From positions 1 through 47,956 of the forward strand of contig CALUPK010000013.1 of NCBI GenBank assembly GCA_944322575.1: 47,956 bases of DNA, in the 5' to 3' direction. The translations under genes were made by a program, and so were the position numbers. Position 1 is the stretch's first letter. The number at the start of each line of letters is the position of its first letter. This stretch comes from an uncultured Bacteroidales bacterium (GTDB taxonomy: Bacteria; Bacteroidota; Bacteroidia; Bacteroidales; UBA932). This document shows, one piece after another, positions 16,640-24,112 of this stretch. Under the pieces are notes generated by a model, which saw only the letters and a program-made list of their open reading frames with translations, ran no database searches and was not told where the DNA came from.

Positions 16640-17710
16640 CTACCGCTTTATTACCGACAGATATTCTTCGTACTTGGACAGGACATCCTCGACATACTGT
16701 ATGGTCTCCCGGCCCCGGAACCTGCCGTGCCTGAGAAAATCGGCATCCTCATAGTACTCCGGCTCCGCCATCAGCGGAATCGTCTGAGCTACTGTCTCCC
16801 AGTCTGTAAAGTCCCGCCCCTGGTCGAGGGTAAAATTGATGCAGTCCTCGATGCGGCTCTCCCCGGCATTGTATGCCGCAAGGGTAAATTTCACCACATT
16901 GACCGAATCGAACCCCATATTCTGGTAGCGCTTTTCTATGCGCCGCAGATGCATTGTTCCGGCCTTGATATTGTCCTCCGGATCAAACAAGTCCGTAACA
17001 CCGTAAGTCGCGGCAGTAGAGCGCATCACCTGCATCAGCCCGGTAGCACCGCGCCGTGAGTACGCCCCGACAGAGAAACGCGACTCCTTAAATATCACGG
17101 CAGACAGCAGCCTCCAGTCCCAGCCGAGAAGAGGACTGTAAGTTCTGACTATCTCATCGTAGGGGGAGATGCGGTCGGTCATAGTACCGGCCTCTATGTA
17201 AGGTTCCAGACTGTAGGAACGGAAAAAACGGCTTTCCATACCGGCATATTCCGGCATGTGAGTCAACGTCCCGAGCCATCTGTTGAGAGCATACAGCAGA
17301 CTGTGGTCAGTCCGGCGCACGGCCCAGGCATAATCCCGGAACTGCATAGTCAGCGTCACACCGTCCGCATAACTGTCAGGGAGAGTATCTGACGCATTTA
17401 CTGCCACTATGTCCACTGTACTGTCCGCCAGCATCTGCCAGCAGTCCCTGCGCTCATATACCCCGGCAAAACCCATATCGACGCCAAGGGTATCCGCTAC
17501 GCCGGTAAGCATCGTGTACTGAAAGCCGGTAAGAAATCCTTTCGAGGTATACATCCCGCTGCGGATGTTTATACTGGCCGTAAGAGTATCCCTGTCCGGA
17601 GACAATCCGCGTATCAGAAACTCCGGCCGCATCCCTTCCCAGATACGGAAGATACAGCCTGTGAGGAATATTGCCGCTATAGATATGACTATCCTGCCTG
17701 CTCTTCTCAT
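16640..17710 (-). CDS. MltF-like membrane-bound lytic murein transglycosylase
   Basis: 356 residues. The N-terminus has a lipobox, LTGC (Cys 19). Residues about 35-180 resemble a periplasmic solute-binding (SBP_bac_3) domain, as in MltF. The C-terminal SLT domain shows the catalytic Glu in AVIFKESRFSVGAYSRRGA, with GLMQVMRSTAATYGV and FTLAAYNAGESRIED. It cleaves peptidoglycan glycan strands to 1,6-anhydroMurNAc products, probably at the outer membrane. It lies 12 bp downstream of a porin gene. The AmgK/MurU-like pair at 20395-22604 could recycle the sugars it helps release. Confidence 0.88.
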   Translation of the reverse strand: MRRAGRIVISIAAIFLTGCIFRIWEGMRPEFLIRGLSPDRDTLTASINIRSGMYTSKGFLTGFQYTMLTGVADTLGVDMGFAGVYERRDCWQMLADSTVDIVAVNASDTLPDSYADGVTLTMQFRDYAWAVRRTDHSLLYALNRWLGTLTHMPEYAGMESRFFRSYSLEPYIEAGTMTDRISPYDEIVRTYSPLLGWDWRLLSAVIFKESRFSVGAYSRRGATGLMQVMRSTAATYGVTDLFDPEDNIKAGTMHLRRIEKRYQNMGFDSVNVVKFTLAAYNAGESRIEDCINFTLDQGRDFTDWETVAQTIPLMAEPEYYEDADFLRHGRFRGRETIQYVEDVLSKYEEYLSVIKR

Positions 17711-17722
17711 ACCATCTCTGTC

Positions 17723-20341
17723 TTACTCGATGTAGAACGGCCAGTGGATACCGAACTTGAATCCACGGTACGGCCTCACGTAGTGATAAGCGGAGAACAT
17801 CATTCCCCCGTCAGGCCATCCCTGTCCCACATTGATGACCTTCAGGAAGATGTTGACTCTCTTCCACTGCATATTGAGAAAGACGTCGATGTACGGGTTC
17901 ATACCGATCTGTTCCCGCCTCTGAAGCTGGAACGTGCCCAAGGCCGGATTGTATGCCGGCGCATAGTAATCTGTGTTCATCGTGGCATCCGCTCCCAACT
18001 GGACGGTAAGCACATCCTTCACCGCCTCTATCTCGATGTAGTACCTCATGTGGAAGGTCAGCATGGGCAGGGGCAGGGTGTTGCGGTCCGAGGAGTACTG
18101 GAAGAGGACCTTGTTGTCTAAATGAAAAAGCCACAGTTTGAAGTCTTTCCGTAGATAACCGCTCATTACATTGATCAGTCCGGTATGCTGCCGGACGATG
18201 CCGAGGGTGTCGTGGTAAAGGTAATTGTTGATAAGTGCGTATCCGAAAGACGCTTCCATCCTCCACTTCGGAATAGTCAGCGAAGCCTCCACTTTGGTCG
18301 TGGATGTCTTCCCGAAATCGTTGTCCCAGACATAGTGGTTAGACCAGTAGTGCTGTGAGAACCAGTCAGGCTCCCGGAGCGAGGTATTGAAACGCCCGCT
18401 GAGAGTGATGGGCTCGGTCTTGTCCTTGAAGGGGTAGAACGAGAGTCCGACATGGGCATCCACATCGAAGTCGTTGCGGTAGTATCCTATAAGACTGTAA
18501 CGGGCGTCAGCTCCCCAGTTCAGGTACTTGCGGTACTGGCCGCCGGCACCTGCGTAGACATAGAAGTCATGCTGGCTGATGTTGCTGTTGCCGCTGAGGA
18601 ACATGTCGGGATTGAAAGCATAGATGCTGTTCCATCTGTATCCCACGCCTCCGCTGATTTCAGACACCACTGCTTCCCGGGCCCAGGGCTGCAGCTTGAA
18701 GAAGAGCTTGTTGTCTACCGAGAATACACGGGTTGAGTCCGCCGAGGAGGTGGGGTTGATGTAGAACATGTTGTTGTAGAAGCTGCGGCCGGCCTCGTCA
18801 TTGAGTCCTATCTCGTCAGTGTAGTAACGGTAGTAGCGGGAAACCTCGCCGACATGCCCTATGGACAGCATCGGTCCCTCTCCCTGATTACCGAAGAGCA
18901 TAGAGTCCGCAAGGACGGCAAGAAGGCTCTCGCGTGTAGGCGGAGGCATCCTCAGTATAGAGTCGTCTATAGGAGGAAGTGAATCCACTGCTATGCCTGT
19001 TCCGGGCAGGTCAAGACCCGCACCGAGCGAGTCGGCCGCCGTACCGGACGTATCCGGAGCAGCCGCCCTGAGGGTGTCCGCGGCAGCGAGCGCCAATAGA
19101 GAATCCCTCTCGGCCTTGGCTGCAAGCACGCCTGCCACAGCCTTCTCATAGGACGCTATACGGGCCGCCACGACCGAGTCTACCTTAGCCGCAAAAACCG
19201 TATCCTGCTCCATTGCCCGTTCGAGACGCTTCGTCTTGGTGTCCAAGTGGATATTGTACGAATGATCTATGAAGAAGGTATTTCTCGAAAGTTTGTTCTT
19301 AGCCTCCTGCAGATTTATCGGTATCGTCTTGCCGTCGACCGTGGTGTCGCGCACCATACGGGAGTCCTGCACTCCGCCGTTCTCCTCCCGGGATATATTG
19401 TGATGGATGAGTCCGGCATGGGCGACATAGTTGCGGCCGAGATAGTTGGCCCCGACTTCAAGGGAGTTGTTGGCCGTAGCCTCGCGGTTGAGCATACCCG
19501 CCGTCTTCCACCCCTGGAAAAGCACTGAGAGGTTGAGTTCAGGGGTGATGTTCTGGGTGTGCATGAAACGGACATTGGTCTCCTCTTTCTCCTTGTATGC
19601 GAAGAGGGTTCCCCAGTAAGCCAGCTCTGTATAAGGTGCCTTGACATTGAAGAAAGGCATGTTCTCCGGTATATGCGAATAGGTGAGGTATGGAGCGTAG
19701 GCCTTGAACTGCCCGAACTCATGACGCCGGAAAAAGTTGACATTCTGAGCCGCAGAACCTATGGTTCCGAGATATACCGCATCGATATCCTCCTTATAGA
19801 AAGGGTATTCGCTGTACCAGTCATTGAAGGTGGTATCTATGTCCGCGTGACGGTATTCATTGATATAAGGGCCTGTATTCCATGACAGTATCCTCTGGAA
19901 ATAGAGACTGTCAGGGACAAAACCCGTCTCCAGTACCCTCGGCTTGGACCAGCGGATGCTGTCCCGGACAGACTTCACACTGTCCCTGACATGCCGGGCA
20001 CTGTCGCGTACCGCCTGTTTGACTGCAGCGACACTGTCGAGATAAGCGTCCTTCTGCTTTCTGATACTGTCCTTCTCCATCTGCCTGCGCTGCCTCGGGG
20101 TCAGCACCACAGTATCAGCGGCAGTAGAATCCGTCATAGAGAGCGTATCGGAAGGGAGCTCCGGCATATCCGCCGGCGCAGCACTGTCCCGGACAGGGAT
20201 CGTATCCTGAGACAGGGTGAGCATGGACGGCAGAGAAGACATAGCCATACCCCTTATAATAGAAGCACCGCACGGCAACATCAGAATGATGACGCATGCG
20301 CACAGTATGTCCCTTAACCTTTTTCTGCTCATAAGCTGCAA
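17723..20341 (-). CDS. Putative outer-membrane porin (Bacteroidetes 'putative porin' family)
   Basis: 872 residues. A hydrophobic N-terminus (about 9-30) is followed by an Asp/Ser-rich region with repeated xVRDSx heptads (about 110-130). A long beta-barrel part begins with YINEYRHADIDTTFNDWYSEYPFY. It ends with an aromatic C-terminus (FGIHWPFYIE), typical of barrel proteins. Within the barrel, about residues 375-480, lies an Ala/Asp/Ser/Pro-rich insert of helical character. The family is widespread in Bacteroidetes with no defined substrate. The start could also be Met 4. It is probably co-transcribed with the lytic transglycosylase gene 12 bp downstream. Confidence 0.75.
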   Translation of the reverse strand: MQLMSRKRLRDILCACVIILMLPCGASIIRGMAMSSLPSMLTLSQDTIPVRDSAAPADMPELPSDTLSMTDSTAADTVVLTPRQRRQMEKDSIRKQKDAYLDSVAAVKQAVRDSARHVRDSVKSVRDSIRWSKPRVLETGFVPDSLYFQRILSWNTGPYINEYRHADIDTTFNDWYSEYPFYKEDIDAVYLGTIGSAAQNVNFFRRHEFGQFKAYAPYLTYSHIPENMPFFNVKAPYTELAYWGTLFAYKEKEETNVRFMHTQNITPELNLSVLFQGWKTAGMLNREATANNSLEVGANYLGRNYVAHAGLIHHNISREENGGVQDSRMVRDTTVDGKTIPINLQEAKNKLSRNTFFIDHSYNIHLDTKTKRLERAMEQDTVFAAKVDSVVAARIASYEKAVAGVLAAKAERDSLLALAAADTLRAAAPDTSGTAADSLGAGLDLPGTGIAVDSLPPIDDSILRMPPPTRESLLAVLADSMLFGNQGEGPMLSIGHVGEVSRYYRYYTDEIGLNDEAGRSFYNNMFYINPTSSADSTRVFSVDNKLFFKLQPWAREAVVSEISGGVGYRWNSIYAFNPDMFLSGNSNISQHDFYVYAGAGGQYRKYLNWGADARYSLIGYYRNDFDVDAHVGLSFYPFKDKTEPITLSGRFNTSLREPDWFSQHYWSNHYVWDNDFGKTSTTKVEASLTIPKWRMEASFGYALINNYLYHDTLGIVRQHTGLINVMSGYLRKDFKLWLFHLDNKVLFQYSSDRNTLPLPMLTFHMRYYIEIEAVKDVLTVQLGADATMNTDYYAPAYNPALGTFQLQRREQIGMNPYIDVFLNMQWKRVNIFLKVINVGQGWPDGGMMFSAYHYVRPYRGFKFGIHWPFYIE

Positions 20342-20394
20342 ACATACGGAAAAATCTCCAATTTTGCTTACTTTTGCTCAAAACTCACTACCGC

Positions 20395-21834
20395 ATGGAA
20401 AGGTTACAGACACTATTCGAGAAGTACTCCGGCAAAAAGGAGTACAGCATCAGCCCCCTCCCCTCCTCCGGAGGCAACCGGCAGTATTTCAGGATTATCT
20501 GGGACAGCGGCAGCTGCATCGCCGTAGCCGGGACGAGTCTGCGGGAGAACAGCGCATTCCTATACTTGGCCGGACATTTTTCCCGCCTCGGGCTGCCGGT
20601 GCCGGAGATTCTCGCCGTAAGCGGGGACGGAATGTACTACCTGCAGGAGGACCTCGGGGACACTACCCTCTTCGACGCGGTAGCGGCAGGGCGCAGAAGC
20701 GGAGAATACAGCCCCGAGGAGAAGACTCTGCTGCGGGCGGCGGTGGAGGCTCTGCCGGCCTTCCAGTATGTCGGGGCCCAGGGACTGGACTTCTCGCAAT
20801 GCGGCCCGGTGTCCTGCTTCGACCGGACGAGCGTGATGTTTGACCTCAACTATTTCAAATACTGCTTCCTCAAGCCCTCCGGCGTGGAGTTCGACGAGGT
20901 GGCGATGGAGGAGGATTTCGTCCGGCTGTGCGACCGGCTGCTGATATGCAGTTCCGAGAATTTCCAGTACCGGGACTTCCAGGGCCGGAACATCATGCTC
21001 ACACCCTCTGGGGAGATGAAATTCATCGACTTCCAGGGCGGAAGGATGGGACCGGTCCACTATGACCTGGCCTCCTTCGTATGGCAGGCGCGGGCTCGCT
21101 ACCCGTCTGAGCTCAAGGCCGAACTGACCGAGGCATATCTCGAGGCACAGTCGCACTATGAGGTGGTGCGCCGGAAGGACTTTCTGACCGACCTGAGGCA
21201 GTTCGTCCTCTTCAGGACACTCCAGGTGCTCGGGGCCTACGGGTTCAGGGGTATGTTCGAGCGACGGCCGCATTTTCTCGAAAGCATTCCATACGCGATG
21301 GACAACCTTCAGGAGCTCTTCTCCTCAGGCACCTTCCCCGAATACCCCTGCCTGTACCGGGCACTCGAGGAGCTGATACCGCTCTACGGGCACAGAACGC
21401 CCAGGCAGGATGGCAAGCTGCTGATAAGGATTTTCAGTTTCTCGTATAAAAAAGGAATACCCGAGGATGAGGGAGGAAACGGCGGAGGGTATGTCTTCGA
21501 CTGCCGCGGAGTGCCCAACCCGGGCCGGCAGCCGGAGTACCGGGGGCTGACGGGAATAGACGGTCCTGTGATAGAGTACCTGCAGCGGTATTCCGAGACA
21601 GAGGAATTTGCACGGCACACCGCAGCCATAGCTGACATGCACGTAGACAACTATCTTGAGAGAGGATTTACTGACCTGATGTTCTGCTTCGGATGCACCG
21701 GAGGCCGGCACAGGTCCGTATACTTCGCCGAAAGGCTGGCCGACCACCTGGCAGAAAGATACGGCAGCTCTTCCGACCGGCTCAGCATCACCCTCGTACA
21801 CCGGGAACAGAACCTCGAAAGACAGGTACTATGA
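20395..21834 (+). CDS. AmgK-like amino-sugar kinase fused to a RapZ C-terminal domain
   Basis: 479 residues from ATG 20395. Residues about 1-330 are an APH-fold kinase: the catalytic loop YRDFQGRN is at 192-199, then FIDFQGG (Asp 212), MGPVHYDLASFV. This pattern is closest to AmgK, which phosphorylates MurNAc/GlcNAc at the anomeric carbon. Residues about 342-479 match the C-terminal half of RapZ/YvcJ: FDCRGVPNPGRQPEYRGLTG, then CFGCTGGRHRSVYFAERLAD (431-450) and ITLVHREQNLER. In E. coli that half binds glucosamine-6-phosphate. The P-loop half of RapZ is absent. The stop overlaps the next gene's ATG (ATGA), so the two proteins should be made together. Kinase substrate is inferred from context. 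Confidence 0.85.
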   Translation: MERLQTLFEKYSGKKEYSISPLPSSGGNRQYFRIIWDSGSCIAVAGTSLRENSAFLYLAGHFSRLGLPVPEILAVSGDGMYYLQEDLGDTTLFDAVAAGRRSGEYSPEEKTLLRAAVEALPAFQYVGAQGLDFSQCGPVSCFDRTSVMFDLNYFKYCFLKPSGVEFDEVAMEEDFVRLCDRLLICSSENFQYRDFQGRNIMLTPSGEMKFIDFQGGRMGPVHYDLASFVWQARARYPSELKAELTEAYLEAQSHYEVVRRKDFLTDLRQFVLFRTLQVLGAYGFRGMFERRPHFLESIPYAMDNLQELFSSGTFPEYPCLYRALEELIPLYGHRTPRQDGKLLIRIFSFSYKKGIPEDEGGNGGGYVFDCRGVPNPGRQPEYRGLTGIDGPVIEYLQRYSETEEFARHTAAIADMHVDNYLERGFTDLMFCFGCTGGRHRSVYFAERLADHLAERYGSSSDRLSITLVHREQNLERQVL

Positions 21835-22604
21835 AAGCAGACAGACTCAGAACGGCAATGATACTGGCGGCAGGGTTAGGCACCCGGCTCAAGCCGCTGA
21901 CCGACACTATGCCCAAGGCACTGGTACCATACGAGGGCGTGCCGATGATACAGAGACTTATGCTGCAGCTGAAGAAGGCCGGCTTTACCCGGGCCGTAAT
22001 CAATGTCCACCACTTCGCGGACATGATAGAAGAGTTCGTCCGCTCCCATGACGGTTTCGGGATAGACGTGGCATTTTCGGATGAGCGGGACCTGCTGCGC
22101 GACACCGGAGGGGGCATCCGCCATGCCGTCATGTCAGGGCTGCTCGGAGAAGAACCGGTGCTGGTACACAATGTGGACATCATCGCCTCCGGGATAGACC
22201 TCAGGGCCTTCTGCCGACAGGCCCTCGGCGGGCCGGACGACACTCAGGCATCCGCATCACTTCTTGTAAGCAGCCGTACCTCCTCACGCTATCTGCTGAC
22301 CGACAGCGACGGCCTCCTCCGCGGCTGGGTGCATCCCGCCAAAGGCCTCCTCAAAGGCACCGGCCCCGCTGCCGCCGTTCCGGCCGAATATACTGCACCG
22401 CTTCCATCCTCCCTCATTCCCCGTGCTTTCAGCGGCATCCACATCCTCACCCCTACAGCTTTGCAGCTGCTGCGGCCCTGGCCGGAGACATTTTCCATCA
22501 TCGACTTCTACCTCACCGTCGCCGCCTCCCATACAGTCCGGTGCATGGATGCCCCCGCAGGAGCCGTCATCACCGACATCGGCAAGCCCGCACAGCTCCG
22601 CTGA
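21831..22604 (+). CDS. MurU-like sugar-1-phosphate nucleotidyltransferase
   Basis: 257 residues from ATG 21831, which overlaps the kinase stop codon. The signature AAGLGTRLKPLTDTMPKALV (residues 13-32) is the NTP-binding loop. DTGGGIRHA and VHNVDIIA (metal Asp) follow, and the C-terminal FSGIHILTP and SIIDFYL fit the family. With the upstream kinase it mirrors the AmgK-MurU pair, which turns recycled MurNAc into UDP-MurNAc while bypassing de novo synthesis. Another sugar (glucose-1-P, mannose-1-P) is possible; sequence alone does not decide. Confidence 0.85.
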   Translation: MKADRLRTAMILAAGLGTRLKPLTDTMPKALVPYEGVPMIQRLMLQLKKAGFTRAVINVHHFADMIEEFVRSHDGFGIDVAFSDERDLLRDTGGGIRHAVMSGLLGEEPVLVHNVDIIASGIDLRAFCRQALGGPDDTQASASLLVSSRTSSRYLLTDSDGLLRGWVHPAKGLLKGTGPAAAVPAEYTAPLPSSLIPRAFSGIHILTPTALQLLRPWPETFSIIDFYLTVAASHTVRCMDAPAGAVITDIGKPAQLR

Positions 22605-22618
22605 CACCGCACCTGTTC

Positions 22619-23866
22619 TCAACTCACCTTGATGGTGCGGTCAGGAGACACTCTGGCTATGAAAAGCGACGGGACGACCATGATGAACAGCATCAGGACG
22701 AAGGCTGCGATATCCACCGCTATGATATGCAGGGGATTAAGTTCCACCGGCACGAAATTGACGAAATAGTTTACAGGATTGAGCGTGAAGGGCTTCAGCC
22801 ACTTCTGTACAGCCAGCAGGACGATGGCCGCGGCATTGCCCCAGAGCATACCCTTGAGGACTATTGCCCCGCCGCGGTAGATGAACACCTTGCAGATGTT
22901 CGAAGTCCTCATGCCCAGCGACTTCAGCAGGCCTATCATGGATATGCGCTCGAAGAGGATGATCAGCAGGCCGGAGATCATATTGAAACCGGCCACCGCC
23001 ATCATCAGCACCATCACCACCAGCACATTGAGGTCCAGCAGGGCCAGCCAGTCGAACAGTCCCGGATATATCTCGTCTATCCTCTGAACCACCACCGGCG
23101 CATCTGCAGTGATGTCTCTCTCCATTATGACATCGCCTATCTCATTGTATACCCTGTTCCGGGCACGCTCCGATGCCTTGCCGCCGTCCCCACCGAGAGA
23201 CACCTCGAGACATGACGACTCATGGTCCTCCCAGCCGTTGAGCCTGCGTATCTGACGGATATCCATCACCGCCAGCTTCTCATCTATATTTTCCAGCTGT
23301 ATGTCGTACAGGCCGGTCACAGTCAGTCTGCGGGCCCTCACCTGCTCACCTATAAAATACACAGTCATCCTGTCCCCCGTACTCAGGCCCAGCATCGTTG
23401 CTAATCTTTTGGAAATCAGCACTTGGTCACTCATACGCCTTCCCGAGAAATCCGGCAGCGTACCCTCGGTCAGAAAATCCGCGAAGAAATCCAGCGAGTA
23501 AGTCGAGTCCACCCCCTTGAACATCACCCCATGTACATCCTTGTCCGACTTGACCATCCCGGGCTTGTAAGCCGTCTCGCTCACCGACCGTATCCCAGAT
23601 ATCTTCTCTATCTCGGGCAGATAAGACAAGTCCGCCTGCAGAGGGTAGACATCGTTCATATAGTCCATCCCCGGCACCGTTATCAGAATCTCTCCTGTAA
23701 ACCCGGCTGCCCTCTTTCCTATCTCCTTCTTGAAGCCCTCCGAAATCGCTACTGCCATCAATATCACGCCGATACTGACAGCCACCGACACACATGCTAT
23801 CGCGTTGCCGGTCGTACTCACTCCCCGTCCCTTGATTTTTTTGGCTATAAATAAATTTAAATTCAT
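22619..23866 (-). CDS. LolC/LolE-type ABC transporter permease
   Basis: 415 residues. The N-terminus MNLNLFIAKKIKGRGVSTTG and the first membrane helix (about 20-45) are followed by a MacB-like periplasmic domain (about 50-265) and three C-terminal helices of the FtsX domain, with FERISMIGLLKSLGM. This is the layout of lipoprotein-releasing permeases, which detach lipoproteins from the inner membrane. The partner ATPase (LolD) is not in the window. The gene's start codon region overlaps the promoter of the divergent tRNA-Gly. Confidence 0.87.
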   Translation of the reverse strand: MNLNLFIAKKIKGRGVSTTGNAIACVSVAVSIGVILMAVAISEGFKKEIGKRAAGFTGEILITVPGMDYMNDVYPLQADLSYLPEIEKISGIRSVSETAYKPGMVKSDKDVHGVMFKGVDSTYSLDFFADFLTEGTLPDFSGRRMSDQVLISKRLATMLGLSTGDRMTVYFIGEQVRARRLTVTGLYDIQLENIDEKLAVMDIRQIRRLNGWEDHESSCLEVSLGGDGGKASERARNRVYNEIGDVIMERDITADAPVVVQRIDEIYPGLFDWLALLDLNVLVVMVLMMAVAGFNMISGLLIILFERISMIGLLKSLGMRTSNICKVFIYRGGAIVLKGMLWGNAAAIVLLAVQKWLKPFTLNPVNYFVNFVPVELNPLHIIAVDIAAFVLMLFIMVVPSLFIARVSPDRTIKVS

Positions 23867-23873
23867 ATCTTTG
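23840..23873 (+). promoter_or_regulatory. Promoter of tRNA-Gly
   Basis: TTTG (23840-23843), a 22-base spacer and TATCTTTG (23866-23873) lie 33 bases before the mature tRNA. The -7 box touches the start codon of the divergent permease gene. Confidence 0.65.
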
Positions 23874-23906
23874 CAGTCCCAGACCCTGCAAAGGTAAAAA
23901 TTTTTC

Positions 23907-23979
23907 GCGGAAATAGCTCAGTTGGTAGAGCGTCGGCTTCCCAAGCCGAAGGTCGCGGGTTCGAACCCCGTTTTCCGCT
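23907..23979 (+). tRNA. tRNA-Gly (anticodon CCC)
   Basis: 73 nt. Acceptor stem GCGGAAA/TTTCCGC, D-arm GCTCAGTTGGTAGAGC, anticodon stem TCGGC/GCCGA with loop TTCCCAA (anticodon CCC), T-loop TTCGAAC. CCA is not encoded. Confidence 0.96.
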
Positions 23980-24003
23980 CAATAAAGTTTCTCAAGAACC
24001 ACC

Positions 24004-24035
24004 GACCGCAGCACCCCACCGCGGTCTTTTTTTTT
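24004..24035 (+). terminator. Intrinsic terminator after tRNA-Gly
   Basis: GACCGC (24004-24009) pairs with GCGGTC (24021-24026), followed by nine Ts. Confidence 0.88.
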
Positions 24036-24076
24036 ATACTGCCACCAACAGCAGAGCGAAAATTCACATTTTTGCG

Positions 24077-24084
24077 TATCTTTG
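24077..24084 (+). promoter_or_regulatory. -7 box for the M16 peptidase gene
   Basis: TATCTTTG matches TAnnTTTG, 28 bases before ATG 24113. No clear -33 TTTG is seen. Confidence 0.5.
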
Positions 24085-24112
24085 TTGAATACAAATCTCA
24101 AAAAACAACCCT

